A stretch of DNA of 60,000 nucleotides from Cryptomeria japonica (GCF_030272615.1 NC_081408.1:59730114-59790113); one strand, 5' to 3'. Positions 23,401 to 38,400 are shown, counted from the stretch's first letter. The notes: generated by a model not told the origin, from the sequence alone. Made by a program: numbers and translations.

Positions 23401-26400
23401 ACAACCACGCACAAGGACACAAATAAAAAAAAAGACAAACAAAAGACGCACAAAAAGGGGTTAGTACTAAAAACAAAAGGCTGCAAGTCAACTAGTCAAA
23501 GTGACCTCAAGAATCATATCTCAACCACTAATATCACACTTGGAATGCTATTGCAAGAACACAAGTGATCATTTGGAAAGAGCAAGAGCACACATCAAAG
23601 ATGAGACAAGACTCTATGGTCCAACCAACTAGCGAAGGGATGCTATGGGATCATAGAGGAGAGAGAGAAAAGGAGAGCATGGATTTTGTAGGCTAGCAAG
23701 CTGCATTATGCTAGGTGATCCATGAAAGAAGAGGAAGAGTAGAAAATAGTCTAGCAAGTTGTTTTATGCTAGTTCCACTCATCCCAAGAGAGCTCAATAT
23801 AAAGAGAGTGTAATAGTCTAGCACGCTGTGTTATGCTGGTCAGCCCATCTTGAAAAATGTATTGGTGCAAAGGAAAAGTCAAATAGTCTAGCAAGTTGTG
23901 TTATGCTAGTCAACCCATACCAAGGATAACCAAAGAAAGCATTGTCTCCTAGGAAATCCACAAAAAAAGGTGCAAAAAGGATAAGCAAGGAAAGCACGGT
24001 CTCTAAGGAAATTCTCAACTTGAATTGATAAATGATAACCAAGCAAGGCATTATGCAAGGAAATCCACAATAAACGGTGCAAAAGGATGACCAAGGAAAT
24101 CCACAATATAGTATACAAGGGGGCTGCATATATGCTCCCCTCCTTAAGATGGCAACGTAGAGCTATGGTGACATCTGAAGGAAAAGAAGAACAAGGATAA
24201 ACACCTTCGATCACCAAAGAGATATCCTTAAACAACAATATACATGCAACCCTAGCCAAAGAGGCATAACTCTTATGAGCCAAGGAAGAAATGATTGTGA
24301 GATATCTTGCAACAAGTTTAAAGGGATCCTGTTAAAGAGAAGAGGAAGAGATCTTTGCTCAAAGACATCTACCTCTAAGAGGAGATCTTGAACAAAAATA
24401 ATATCTTTGAAAAGGAAAAGAAAGGGGAACAAGAATTCACCTTACCCATAGCTAGGTAAAGGGATTCTTGATGAAGGATAACACACCTTTGGCCCCAAGT
24501 GAGGGGTTTGTTTATAATAAAAATACATCATCAAGCAAAGAAAAGGTTGTACCCAAGGATACACATCTCTTACATTAAGAGAGAATCCTTGAGCAAACAA
24601 ACAATTCCACACACGAAATGATATTGTATTATAAGAAAATACTACTCAACCAAGGAAAAGTGGATCCTTAGAAAGGAGAAAAAAGAAAAGGACAACCCAT
24701 TTTGCACCTTGAAAGAGAGATCATTTTAACAGACAAGCACTTTCAAGCAAAGAAGAAGTTGTAAACAAGAACGTAAGTATCCTTGTGTAGAACAAACAAT
24801 TCTATGCAAGAATGGACATCAAATGATAAAAGATACAAATCACTGAAGGAAAAATGGGTCTGTAAGGAAGGAAATAAGACTGAAAACACCACCCTTGCTT
24901 CCAAAGCGTGGAGACAAGGGGAAAGTGGAAAAGATTGCACACAATTACTAGGAGTAGATTATTCATAAGAAGAGGTACCAAAGCAAAAAAAGAATAAGTC
25001 CAACCAAATGACATATATATGTACTCTCATGGAGGACCAATTTATGTAAGAAAGGACCTCAAATTATGAAAAATACATCTCAGTGGAAAAGGCAACCTTA
25101 GAAAAAGAGAGAAAATTGAAAGGAAGGAGGACTATTATGTTGCTGTCCAAATATGATTGAAATTGAAATGTATCACCACAAATGACAAAGAGCCTCCAAT
25201 GAAAGGTAAACTATCAATGTCATAGGGTAAGGAGCAACATTATAGGATGAATGGAGTACTAAGGTACTACCTCTTCACCAAGAAAAAGCGCAAGATCAGT
25301 TGTAAGTGTAATATGAGCTCTATCATATTGGTCTTGAATAAATTATTTAAAAGCCTTACAATCTCCAAGAGAATGAGAGTAACTATGATGAAAGAGACAA
25401 TAAACATCACCTCCTTTATTCTTGCAATTATTGTTGTATTTCATGAAAGGAAAAATAACATTCTTATCATATTTCAATCTCCAAAAGATTCTTGTTGCTA
25501 GATTTTCTTGATTATCAATTTGGATAAGTTTTGCCTATTGAGGTATAGGGCAAGATATATTAGTGGAAGAGGAAGGGTTGTCTTCTTGCGATAAAAGAAT
25601 TGGTAAAGGGGGAGGAGGAATGTGTGATGAAGAAAAGATTTTGAAACATGTCAAGGGTAGATAAATGAAAATTTGACAGAATAGACAGTTTTGATACGGA
25701 AACAACACCAAGTCAGCAACTGAACTGACCTCTATTGTCAGCCTAGTAAACTTGCAATCCACATATTCCCATACCACAAGTTGGAAATAACATCCTTGTA
25801 GCATCTCCAACTAAAATGAAACAACACACCAGAAAACAATATTGCACTAGCATCACCCACTAATATCATTCAAATTGTAGGGCGACTTCCCTTATCTGCT
25901 GGAGGCACATTCACCCTACAATAGTGACTGTTCTAGCTGCTAACGTCATAGTTGCTGTGAGTCCCTTCGCTTGAGTGGCTGCAAGTGAACACCATCACTG
26001 CAAGTGGTAACAATATGACTAGAAACAATACCAATCAACACAATCTCTTAAAATCTCGGGATGCTCTTGCATAAGACTTCTCATGTAAGAAGTTTGTGAG
26101 CATAGCGCTCACAAAGCAAAAGTATTAGAAAATTTCTCCCGTTTCTGTTTCTCTCTTCTGGCACCTAGCTGGAACCAGAATCATCTTTTGCTGCCACATT
26201 TGGCCATCTACTTTCTGCACTCTTGTGGACTTCCATCCACCATAACTGTATCTTCTCTTCCTAGTGCTTCTTTTTTCTTTTCTCTCTTTGTGGATTTTGC
26301 TTGCCACTATTGTTCCTTTGTTAAGTTCTTTCAAAATTCTGTGATAAAAAATAGAAGAGATGGAGATCTGATCTAAAAGTTGTATTTTTATCTGCTATAT

Positions 26401-29400
26401 TGTGATTTTAAAGATGCACCACACTTATCAATTTTGGTGTATGCATCCTCCTCAATGTAAGCATCTTATATAAGTGGATGAGGGGTTACGTAGTGAAGAG
26501 ACATGTCTTCCCACGTTGGAAGACATATATTTTCCCTACGTATCTCTCACCACAACACATAACTAATCATTGTTTACTTACTCGATCGGAAGAAGTGCGA
26601 CTTGTTTGAGATTTGCTTTACCACCCGATACCATGAATGGTGTAACCGTTGGTCAAATGCGATAAGTTAACTTTGGTTTTATTTATCACTTGTTAACGTA
26701 TATACTACAAGTTAACATTATTAGTATATGTAATCAAATTAATATATATCGGAAGCATGAAATAGCATGACCGATGTTACAAAAAATTAACACTCCCTCT
26801 TAACTAGGGAGGACACATTTCATGTTAGAGAAAACATCACAATTCATCCATTGATTGTGAAGAGAAGAGATATCACACCATAGTGATATTCAGAGATATG
26901 GTTCAACAATGAATATCAAGTCTCTTGATACTCACCATAACTCATAGTTATCAAGTAAGGTATGTGCACTGGCATCAAGTCACATGATGCCTACCATACT
27001 AATAATGATTTCATGGCATGTCCACGAATATTATATTCATAATATTCACCATGAAGATCTCTATCATAATTATGGTTTATTTAATGATATCAACCAACAG
27101 ATATCTACCATAATGTCTCAAAGATATATATACTATCATGACATGTCCATAGATATCAAGTCACATGATATCCATCAAGATAGTTAAATTGATAATTGTA
27201 AAATTGTCACCTTACAATATCAATTTGAAACAAGTGTTCATTATTGAAAAGTCGTCACCCTTCAATAATGTTCATAGAAGGCCCATGCAGTCATGGAGTC
27301 ACACACATGACAAATAAAAGAGTTTACACTAAAAATCTTTAAATATATTAGTATATCATAATAAATGAGACTCTATCTCAAAATTAAATAACATTTTCAA
27401 CCATACCAAGTTTATCTCTAAAGTGTTCAATCTTGATCCTGGAGAGAGGCTTGCTAAGAATGTCTGCAATCTGATCACCTGTACTAATATAATTCAGTTG
27501 GATCACATTTCTTTCCACCATATCTCGAACATAGTGATAAGGAATCTCAATGTGTTTAGACCTGTCATGAAATACTGGATTCATTGAAAGCTTGATGCAA
27601 CTCTGATTGTCACAGTAGATGATAGTAGGATTTAAGGGCTGACCAAATAGTCCTACAAGCAAGTCCTACAAGCAATTTCTGGAGCCATACAACTTCTCTT
27701 GCTCCCATGGAGGATGCAATGTATTCAGTTTTTGTAGAACTCCAAGCAACTGAAGACTGTTTTCTACATATCCATGAGATCATTCCTGATCCCAAACTGA
27801 AGCAACATCTTGATGTGCTTTTCCTGTCAACTATGCTTCCAACCCAATCAGAATCAGTGAATCCTTGTAGGTCAAGTTCTACATGTTTATATTTCAAACC
27901 AAAACCAATAGTTCCTTGAAGATATCTCAGAATATGCTTTGCAACAACAAGATGTATTTCCCTGGGTTCACACATGAACTGACTTAGTGCATTAACAACA
28001 TAACATATATTAGGTCTTGTGTTTACCAAATACATCAGAGATCCAATAATCCGTCTGTAGAGTGTAGGATCTGCAAACTCTGATTCTGCAGCTGTTTCCT
28101 TTAGCTTGTGCAGATTTGTCTCCATAGGTGTGGTCATGGATCTACAATCCAACATTCTAAATCTCTTGAGTATATCAATGGTGTATTTTCCTTGATTGAG
28201 GATTATACCATCTACCTGTTGCCAAACTTCCAATCCAAGGAAGTAGTGAAGAAGTTTTAAATCTTTCATATCAAACTCAGAGGCTAATTCTTTCTTACAT
28301 TGAGAAATACAATTATCCTCTCCTGTGATTAGTAGATCATCAACATAAAGAATAAGAATTAATAATTCACCATTGATTACCTTGTAGTAGAGATTTGGAT
28401 CTGATTCATTCTTGGAAAACCCCGATTCAAAGAGATAGTTATCAATTCTTTCATACCATGCTCTGGGGGCCTGTTTCAGTCCATAAAGAGCTTTCTTTAA
28501 TCTGCAGACATGTGATTCAGCCTTATGAATCACAAAACCTCCAGGTTGCTCCAAATAAACTTCTTCTTTAATCTTACCATTCAGAAAAGCAGTCTTGACA
28601 TCCATTTGATGGACTTTCCATCCTTTGGATACTGCCATAGCCAAAACTGCTCGGACAGAAGTGTATCTGGCAACAGGAGCAACTATCTCTTCATAGTCAA
28701 TACCTTCTTTCTGTGAGAAACCTCTGGCAACAAACCTTGCTTTGTGCTTCTCAATGCTGCCATCTGCTGCATGTTTGATTTTGAAGAGCCATTTAGAAGA
28801 TACCACAAATTTGCCTTTAGGCCTAGGCACAATATCTGAGACATCATTTTTCAGAATTGATTGATACTCTTCTAACATAGCATCTTTCCAAACTTGATGC
28901 TTGAACGCATCTCCAACACAGGAAGGTTCTGCATCAATGATCTCACTCATCAAGGCAGTATAACTGGAAAATAGGTTAGGTCTCTTACTTTCTCTGAAGG
29001 TCCCCTTTGGAGCAGCATAATTTTTAGCTTCTTGAAGCATCCTTTTAGCCTAAAGTAGTCTCTTCCTAGTTTCGGGATAATGTTCTTCTAAAGGTAAGCC
29101 TTGAACTTCATGCTTAGTACCTTCAGGGGTCTTCCTCTGAATCTCAGGGGTGAAATCCTCATCCAAGCTTGTAGGAGGATCTTGGTGTTCCAATTCATTA
29201 GAGCTTTTGGACCTCCTGAATACTATGTCTTCCTCAAAGATGACATCTCTGCTTAGTTCAATTTGTCTTTGACCAGGTATGCATATTCTATAGGCTTTAG
29301 AGGTTTCATTGTACCCAACAAATACTCCTTTCTTTCCAGAAGGTTCTAACCTTGACCTCTTTTCTTTGGGGACATGAATATAGACTGGACACCCAAATAT

Positions 29401-32400
29401 CCGGAAATGACTTATGTCAGGTTTGTTACCAGTAAAGGCTTCTTCAGGGGTTTTATTGTCAAGAAGAGAATGAGGACATCTATTTTGAATGTACACAACT
29501 GTCCTAGATGCTTCAGCCCAAAATGAGGTTTCTATATTTTGGTCAAACAACATAGCCCTAACAGCTTCTACTATAGTCGTATTCTTTCTTTCAGCTACCC
29601 CATTTTGTTATGGGTTACAAGGTACAGTTAACTCCCTCTTAATCCCAACATTTATACAATAATCTTTAAATATATCAGAAGTGTATTCCCCCCCATTGTT
29701 TGTTCTTAAGGTTATGATTTTCTTACCTGTCATATTTTCTGCAAGAGCTTTGAATTCCTTAAATTTAGAAAGGATTTCTTTAGACTCTTTGTACCTCAGA
29801 AAATATATCTAGGTCTTCCTAGAATAATCATCTACAAATTTTACATAATATAAAAATCCCCCTAATGAGGGTACAAACATGGGTCCACATAAATCAGAAT
29901 GAACTAATTCTAATAGATTTTTGGATTTACTGTTGCTAGAATTAAAAGACCCTTTAGTATTCTTTCCCAAGGCACACCCTTTCTAGGCTTCTTTAGATTT
30001 TTGACTTAGCTTGGGTAAGCCGATCACCATCTTCTCTATCTTAGGTAGGGCATGGAAATGAAGGTGCCCTAATCTTTTGTGCCAAAGTTCATTCGAATTT
30101 GGAGTCTCATGATTCAAGGCTAGAGGTGGAGTGGTGCAAAGTCTGTAGAGGCTCCCTTGTCTTACTCCAATGGTGTGGGCTTTTTTGATGGTGGAGTTCT
30201 TTGGCCAAGCAAGTACCTTTCCTTCCATAAAGGTTAATCTGTAACCCTTATCTTCAAGTGCAGAAATTGAGACAAGGTTTCTCTTTATACCAGGTACAAA
30301 TAGAACTCCAGTCAGTTGTAGGGATATGCTTGACTTTAGGTTGATATTGCAGGTTCCTATTCCCAAACTGGATAATTTGAGTCATCACCAATTGTCACTT
30401 CTTCATTTGATTTTTCCACAAGTGTATCTAGGTGCTCATGAAATCCAGTGATGTGTCGAGATGCTCTGCTGTCAATCACCCATGTGTTGAAACTAGAGGT
30501 GACTTGACTAGAGAGGGCTGAGTAGAAGACTAGCTTCTCAAAATTACTCCCTTTCTTAATTTCTGCCATTGAAGCTTGTTGATTGATCTTGTTGGGCAAT
30601 TCATTGCATAGGGCCCATATTGGTCACATCTGAAACATTGTACTTCAGAAATGTCTCTCTTCTTCTTTGAAGACCTCTTCCCATTTGAGTTGTTGTCCCT
30701 CTTTCTCTTAAAGTTCTTCTTCTTTTCTTGTGGGAATTAGAGTTTAGAACTTGAATGTCTTCATTACCATTGTTTTGTTTTATTCCTCTTGTGACAAGCA
30801 GAGATTCCTCTTGAATGCAATCGGTTTTCAATCTATCAAACTTCGGAAATTTAGAACGAGCATTGATTCCTTGAATGAACGATTCCCATGAGGTAGGAAG
30901 TCTATTTAGAGCCATCATAGCAAGTTCTTTGTTGTCTACTAGATGTCCAATAGTGGATAGTTGATCCCTAAGCTCAGTGATCCTCAAAAAATAGGATGTA
31001 ACTGTTTCTCCTTTATTCATCTTTATATGGTGTAGTTGATTCTTTAGGGTGAGAGCCCGGCTAGTGTTGTTGATTTCATAAATGTCAGCTAGTGCTTTGA
31101 ACATCTGAAAGGCCGTCTCATATTTAGAAATAACTGTCACAATGTGGTCTCTCACTGAATCCACAATTATCTTAAGGGCCTTCTCACTGTCCTTGCTCCA
31201 CTGAATTTTCTCTGTATCATCAGAGGGTTCATGAATTTCACTTTTGATATGGGAGTCAATTTTATTTTCTTTCAAAACAAGCATGATCTTGAATTTCCAA
31301 GATACAAAATTTGATGCTCCATCTAATCTATCTTCAAACCTAACTCCGGTTGCCATTAGGAATATAGGAATGTGATCTAGTAAGAGTCTGGTGAAAGTTT
31401 ATGAGATTGTTACAGAATTTTAAAATGATCTTCCTTAACTTCACTCTGATACCATGTTAAGTTCTTTCAAAATTCTGTGATAAAAAATAGAAGAGATGGA
31501 GATATGATCTAAAAGTTGTATTTTTATCTGCTATAGTGTGATTTTAAAGATGCACCACACTTATCAATTTCGGTGTATGCATCCTCCTCAGTGTAAGCAT
31601 CTTATATAAGTGGATGAGGGGTTATGTAGTGAAGAGATATGTCTTCCCACGTGGGAAGACATATCTTTTCCCTACGTACCTGTCACCACAGCACATAAAC
31701 TAATCATTGTTTACTTACCCGATTGGAAGGAGTGCGACTTGTTTGAGAATCGCTTTACCACCCGATACCATGAACGGTGTAACTGTTGGTCAAATGCAAT
31801 AAGTTAATTTTGGTTTTATTTATCACTTGTTAACGTATATACTACAAGTTAACATTATTAGCATATGTAATCAAATTAATGTATATCGGAAGCATGAAAT
31901 AGCATGACCGATGCTACAAAAAATTAACATCCTTCACAGCCAAATTTCCATTCTTTCTTTAGTCACCATTTCTTCATCTGTGCACCCCTCGCTTTCACTC
32001 TCTCCTCAAGATTTTGCTTAACAGCTCTACTTCCTTGACTATAAATGTATCGTCCGAGCTCAATTCTGTGAACGAAGGACTCAAATAGTTTAATTTATCA
32101 ACTCATCTTCGTTTCCTTCTTATGCTTTAACTTGCACATCCTCCAACTTTTTTTCACCACCAAAAGGACATAAACCTGCTGCTTCGGTGCACAAATTGAC
32201 AAAAAACAATGTTATGCAAGTCACTTGCTTCCATACACATATCCTCCAATGGTGCGTATTTCTTCTCTCCACTTCTCTTTGCCACAATTCCACATCCACT
32301 TGCATCCTTTAGGAATGATTTGAGTATCCCTTGAGCAATTTGCACCTCCTCTATGACTGCCATCTCTTCTTCCACTAGGATATTCTCGTCTTATTCAACC

Positions 32401-35400
32401 TAATTCTTCAAGATTGCATTGCTTTCCTCTTCTATAATAGGCTGCACCTCATTCACTAATATTTCTGTCCCTCCAAAAGACAAGAAGCTTTTGTAACTTC
32501 ATTTTTCTCTCATGCAGCATTAAGCATTTTCTTCATCTCCTCTCTCACACCCTTGGAAAGGCATGTTCCACTTGTTGTTCACCTTAGAAGGGTCCTTGTT
32601 GTCACACGCTGTTCGTACTTGCAGCACCTCACCAATCTGATCAACACCACATACAACCTCACATTTGGGCTTCTTTGTTGCATCTACTTCCAGCATTTCT
32701 TCTGCCAACTCCTCTATGCCCATTAAAGGACATTTTCTCAGTGCCACTATTGTAGCTCTCCTCTCTTCATCTACTGCAAAGCTCGTGCCCTTATTCATTC
32801 ACTTGGGCTGGTCGTAACACCAACTGCTCCGTCTGCTTCTTTCCTTCCTCCATGCCATCCTTGACACTTTTAGATGCCCTTCTCATGGAGCAATAGATCT
32901 CCTTAAACTTGTAGCTTCTTTTCCATTGTTGCCTCATCTTCACCGCTTTACATTGTTGCATTTTTCTTTGGCTCAATGCCCCCTCAACTTTTGGTGCGCT
33001 CACTGGCGCTTCCATACCTCCTACTAGAAATGCTTCATTTGCAGCCTTGTCCTCTTGCATGGGCTGCAGACATGACAACTCCACCATCTTATTACATCTC
33101 AAGGCAATCTGCTCCTCTTTTTGCTCGAGCCTCAAGATCCAAAGCTCTCTCAACCATTGTGTGTGCATTCTCAGATGCACCATCTCTTTTACTAACTTGG
33201 AAACCAATTGCTCCCAACTTCTTTCTCTTTTCCATTCTTCGATCTTCTCTTGTGGAGATTCTTCCAACCCTTTGCTACATATCTGCATAGTTTGGTACTT
33301 GGAGCTTCAACCCTCTTGAGGCCTTCAATCTTCTAGAAAGCAATGCATGCCCCCTTCACCGAGACAAGAAATGCATGTGCATGACCTCTTCTTCGTGTTG
33401 AACTAATCGCCAACGTCCCCTTTTGGGTTCGGGACATGGACTAATTGCCTCCCGTGGATCCGTTTATCTTTGGCGTTTGTATCAGATGTTAATTGGTCTA
33501 TCTTTTGGCATAATGGCAAACATGTTCTAACAAATGATTTTAAAGCTGGATCACAGATTTGAATCCCCTCGGGTGAATGCCGAAGGGGGGATTGTTGGAC
33601 TAATCGCCAGTGTCCCCCTTTGGGTTTGGGACATGGACTAACTGCCTCCCATGGATCTGTTTATCTTTGGCATTTATATTGGACGTTAACGGGTTGATCT
33701 TTTGGCGTAATGGCAAACCTGTTCCAACACTTCGACCCCTCTCTAGGGCTTGTATCTCTCACAACTTCTAATACATTTTCAAACTTTGCATTATTTTTGG
33801 TGGCATCTTGGTTGCTGTCACTCTTCCCTACTGTTGCAACACCTTTGTTTACAATCGTACATAGGGATACTTTGTTTCCCTCACAAACCTCTCACACTTG
33901 CCCTCTACCCAACAATGAATTGTAAGGTGTAGACTTTATAGACTACTTTATCCACTGTCCATTTAGTGGAGGATGGCCATACACCTACCCACCACTCTTA
34001 GTTGTTGGAGGACACTCAACACACCCAACTCACTCCAGAGCTATAACCTGCTTTGATACCATATGACTCATGTGTAAGGCTTCACCTAATAGGAGTCCAC
34101 CAACCAGCCTCTCACAAAACTCATAAAATGTGGAAGCAAGATTGTTACCTTTGATGCAGGTAGAGTTGGAGCGATGCACCAATCTACATGCAACAACACA
34201 CACAACCAATTTAGTTGTTGCAGGTGACCTTGCTCACCTCCCACAAGCCAACAACTTGGAGGTAAACACAAGTAAGCAAGCAGCACAACAATAAGTGAGA
34301 ACAAGTGTCAAATCATTACCTAAGAGAGTAATGACTTTCTTCCACACAGATAGCTCTTATACTTGATATTTGGAGCAACACTAACACATTTTTTCTTCAT
34401 TATTTAAGCTGGAAATACAAATTCAATTTATACACTTTGATTAAAAGTTATACAAACAGGGATTAAAGATTAATTTGTTCTCTCTTTCCCTCTCTCCTCT
34501 AACTACTTGGCCTCAATCTTCTTCTCTTTCTTACCTTTTTTTATTATTGAGAAGTAATTGGTAAAAACTTAATTGTCTTTACAGAATGATCAAATGATCA
34601 TTATAAAGAATTACAAAAAAATGATGTTTTTAAAAAGAAACAGTTGTAAAATAGAAACAAGCTATAATGTACATTATGTTACATATTTAACCATTAAATA
34701 AATAAATAAGATATTCTAATACCCTCCCTTAATTGTCAATCTGTCAACAACACCAAGCTGCCCCCTAAATTTAGCTTATCTGGGCTGAGAGACTTGGTGA
34801 GAATATCTATAGTCTGAGCCGCAGTTGGAACATACTGCAACTGAACTGAGCCGTCTTCAACAAGCTTCCGAATTAAATGACAATGAGTTTCCACATGCTT
34901 GGTTCTTTCATGGAAGACAAGATTCTTGGCAAGTTTGAGAACTCCCTGATTATCACAGAACAAGGGAGTCACACTTGCTTGAGATATTTGCATATCCGCA
35001 AGCATTTGGTGAAGCCAAACCACTTCACAAGCTGCCTTAACTGCTCCTCGATACTCTGTTTCTGTCGAGGAGAGAGCCAGTGCCTGTTGCTTTTTACTAG
35101 TCCATGTGACTGCACTAGATCTCAAACTGAACACATACCCAAATGTTGATTTCCTATCATCAATCGAACCTGCCCAATTTGAATCTATGAAACCATTGAG
35201 TCTAGGATCGTGACTCCTAGTGTAAAGAAGTCCATAATCAGAGGTGCCCTTCACATAACGTAGCACACGCTTCGCTGCTACCCAATGATCAGCCTTGGGG
35301 GCTGTCATGAAGCGTGAAATGTAGCTCATTGCAAAACTGAGATCAGGTCTAGCGGTGGTGAGATAGACGAGACTGCCCACTAGTTGCCTGAATGTTGTTT

Positions 35401-38400
35401 CATCTACAGGAGGAGAATCAGACTTGGCTGACAATTTCAGTCTTGTCTCCATAGGCGTGGAAGTAGGTTTACAATCCTGCATTCGAAACTTGTCAAGCAA
35501 GTTCTTGGCATACTTAGACTGAGAAATAAAAATGCTATCATCAGTCTGCCAAACCTCAACACCTAAACAATAATGGAGAAGCCCCAAATCTGTCATATCA
35601 AAAGCCTTGCACAGGTCTTGTTTGATTTCTGTGATCAAATGTGTTGAACTGCCAGTAATGATCAAGTCATCAACATAGACAACAAGAAAGAGAACGTCAT
35701 CACTAGAGTGGTTGATATACAAATTACTGTCAGAAGGGCTACGCTGAAAACCATGAGCAACCAAGTACTGATCAATCTTGTCGGCAACCTTGAAACCGGG
35801 AGGTTGCATCATGTGGACTCTTCCGGCAACTCATTGTTGAGGAAGGCAATTGTAACATCCATCTGATGGACTTTCCATCCAAACTGAGCTGCAATAGCGA
35901 GAAGAAGACGAATTGTATTCATCTTGGCAGTAGGTGCAAAAGTCTCCTCATAATCAATGCCCTCCCGTTGTGTGAATCCTCGAGCAACCAATCTGGCCTT
36001 TTATTTATCCAAGGTACCATTTGCATGATACTTGACCTTATACACCCATTTGTTGCTAATGGGCTTCTTCCCTGGAGGAAGATTAGAGAGAACCCAGGGG
36101 TTGTTTTTCAGAAGGCTTTGGTATTCTGCGTCCATTGCCTGTTCCCACTCTGGAATCCCTTTTGCCTTTGCATATGTCTAAGGCTCATAAATACTATGAA
36201 TGTTGGCCATGAGAGCAAAATTGACTATAGACTATTGTTTGCTCTTATTTCTGGAAGATCTACCTTCAATGAGCTCATCAGGATAAAGATCACTGATGGT
36301 CTTAGCCCACTATTTAGGCCGGAGAGTAGAAGTACCAACATCAGATGCAGGAGGAAAAATTGGAATTGGAGGAAGATTAGCATCATCTGGAGGAAATTCA
36401 GGTAGTGCATCATCAAATTTAGATTCTACATCATCCCTCCCATCAGGTGAACCAAATGGAAGACAAACACCTAAATTAGAAGCCTTCAAAGGCTGATCCT
36501 CAGAATGCTGCTCAGATGAGGAAAGCTGAACTGGTCCTCGTTCTTCATCAAAGACAACATCACGACTGAAGATAAGACGATCAGTGTCTACATCAATTAG
36601 CCGGTAAGCCTTGTGGTTGTCACTATACCCAGTAAACATAAGCTTCTGACTCTTGGAATCCAACTTGGAGTGCTTGGCATCTAGAATCCATACATATGCT
36701 AAAGAGCCAAAAACTTTTAGATGACTGATCCTGGGTTTGTGAATAGTCCAGTCTTCCTCAGAGGTCTTCCCCTTAACAGCATGAGTGGGAGACCTATTAA
36801 GGAGATAGACTGCAATAAACACTGCTTCTGCCCAATACTTCTTAGGAACATTCCCGTGTTCCAACATAGACCTAGCCATTTTTGTAATGGTGCGGTTGCG
36901 ATGCTCTACAATGCCATTTTGTTGAGTGTATGGTGTGGTTTACTGACATTTTATGCCATGTGTATCACAAAAAGTGGAGAAAGCAGTAGAACAAAACTCC
37001 CCCCCATTATCAAACCTAAGAGTAATAATAGAACAAGCAAACTCTTTTTCTACTAAGGCCTTAAATTTCTGAAATACAAGAAACACATCTGATTTCTGTC
37101 TAAGAAAGTACACCCACATTTTACAACTGAAATCATCAACAAAAAGTAAGAAATACGTACACCCAGTAACAAAAACAATATTCATTGGACCACATACATT
37201 AGTGCAGACCAACTGTAGTACCTTAGAGGCTCGCCATGAGTCACCATCCTTGAATGGTGTCTTGTGCTGCTTCCCAACGTGTGAAGCTTCACAAAATCGC
37301 TGATTTTGAGTTTGAATTTCAGGTAGGCCATGTACTAATCTTCTCGAACAAGCCGAGCAAGGTAGTGAATGTTCAGGTGACCATATCGTTGATGCCATAG
37401 ACTGGTGATAGAGGATGCTTTAGCTGCGAAGGCATGCTCAAGAGAATCACCCGTATCCACAAGTCTATGAAGACCATGATCCTCAATGCCAATAGCTACA
37501 GTAGTGCATGTCGCACGATCAACAATCAAACACTTAGTGAGCATTGAATATCACATCAAGTTCAGGAGAATGTCACATAATCCAACTCACAGAGAGAAGG
37601 TTCAGTTCCATGCCAAGAACGTAGTATACATTGAGGAATATAAGATTACTCCTAGTAGATTGTATCTGAACGTTGCCCTTGCCAACAACGGTATACTCTT
37701 CACCTCCTTCAAATATGATTGAATCAGTATAGGGAGTGAATTTTGTAAACCAATCATGCCCGTGAGTGAAATGCCGAGAAGCACCAAAATCTATATACGA
37801 GGCAGAAGACTTCACATGGTCCGCAAGTCTTTTAGCAATGAAGGTGTAAAAGACAATCTCTTTCTGCTCCGTGTGCTCAACTACATTGACTTTAGGTTGA
37901 GACCCCCCCTGCTTTCGTTGTTCGGAAGCTACCTAATTGCGACAATCCTTGATCATATGGCCATATTTGTGACAGTAGTTGCATTGAACCTTCTTCTTTG
38001 AACCATCCCGAGACTGACTGGAGTCCTTTTGCTGAGATGATTGAGATTTGCCTGTATCCTTGTGAAAGGATTTGGTTGCAAAGGCTTGTTTTGAGGAGGA
38101 TGAAGTGACACTGCTACCAAACTTTTGTTTCCAATGATCCTGCTGCAGAAGTTTGTATTAGAATAATATCTTTCTCTTTGTGTTATTAATGGTCTTTTAG
38201 TTTTAATTATCATGATAACGTTGGTCGCCGACGTTTATTTTAGTCCAGGTTGGCATGATGAGCTGTGGTCGAGGTGAAAACGATGGCTAGCCGGATGTAG
38301 AGAGATCTCAAAGCTAGGAAGGCTGTGGTGAGACGGTTCGATCCTATGACGCATGCAATGGCATGGAAACATGTGAGGTATTTAATGATTGTATTCTGCT

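Larger units (their letters stand above)
26319..31929 (-). mobile_element. Complete Ty1/Copia element B, 5611 bp, TSD TCCTT, inactivated
   Basis: LTRs at 26319-26792 and 31455-31929 (TGTTAA/TTAACA ends) are flanked by tcctt at 26314-26318 and 31930-31934. On the minus strand the order is LTR, primer-binding site (31443-31454), gag, protease, integrase, RT-RNase H, hairpin-rich 3' region, polypurine tract (26793-26814), LTR. By eye the LTRs differ at roughly two dozen of 474 positions (about 5%) plus one indel. Coding regions carry frameshifts and stops, so the element is dead but not very old. Confidence 0.93.

Noticed and set aside
26865-27175. CRISPR-like array
   Set aside because: The repeats are short palindromes of differing sequence and spacing in a plant retrotransposon, not direct repeats with unique spacers.
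32520-33288. Adjacent minus frames considered as a host gene
   Set aside because: No recognisable domain, compositional bias (Glu/Lys/Gln), embedded in transposon debris and overlapping in a way typical of a frameshifted relic.
33396-33729. Simple tandem duplication
   Set aside because: TG...CA ends, a polypurine tract and matching 5-bp target duplication CTTCG show it is a complete small LTR element.
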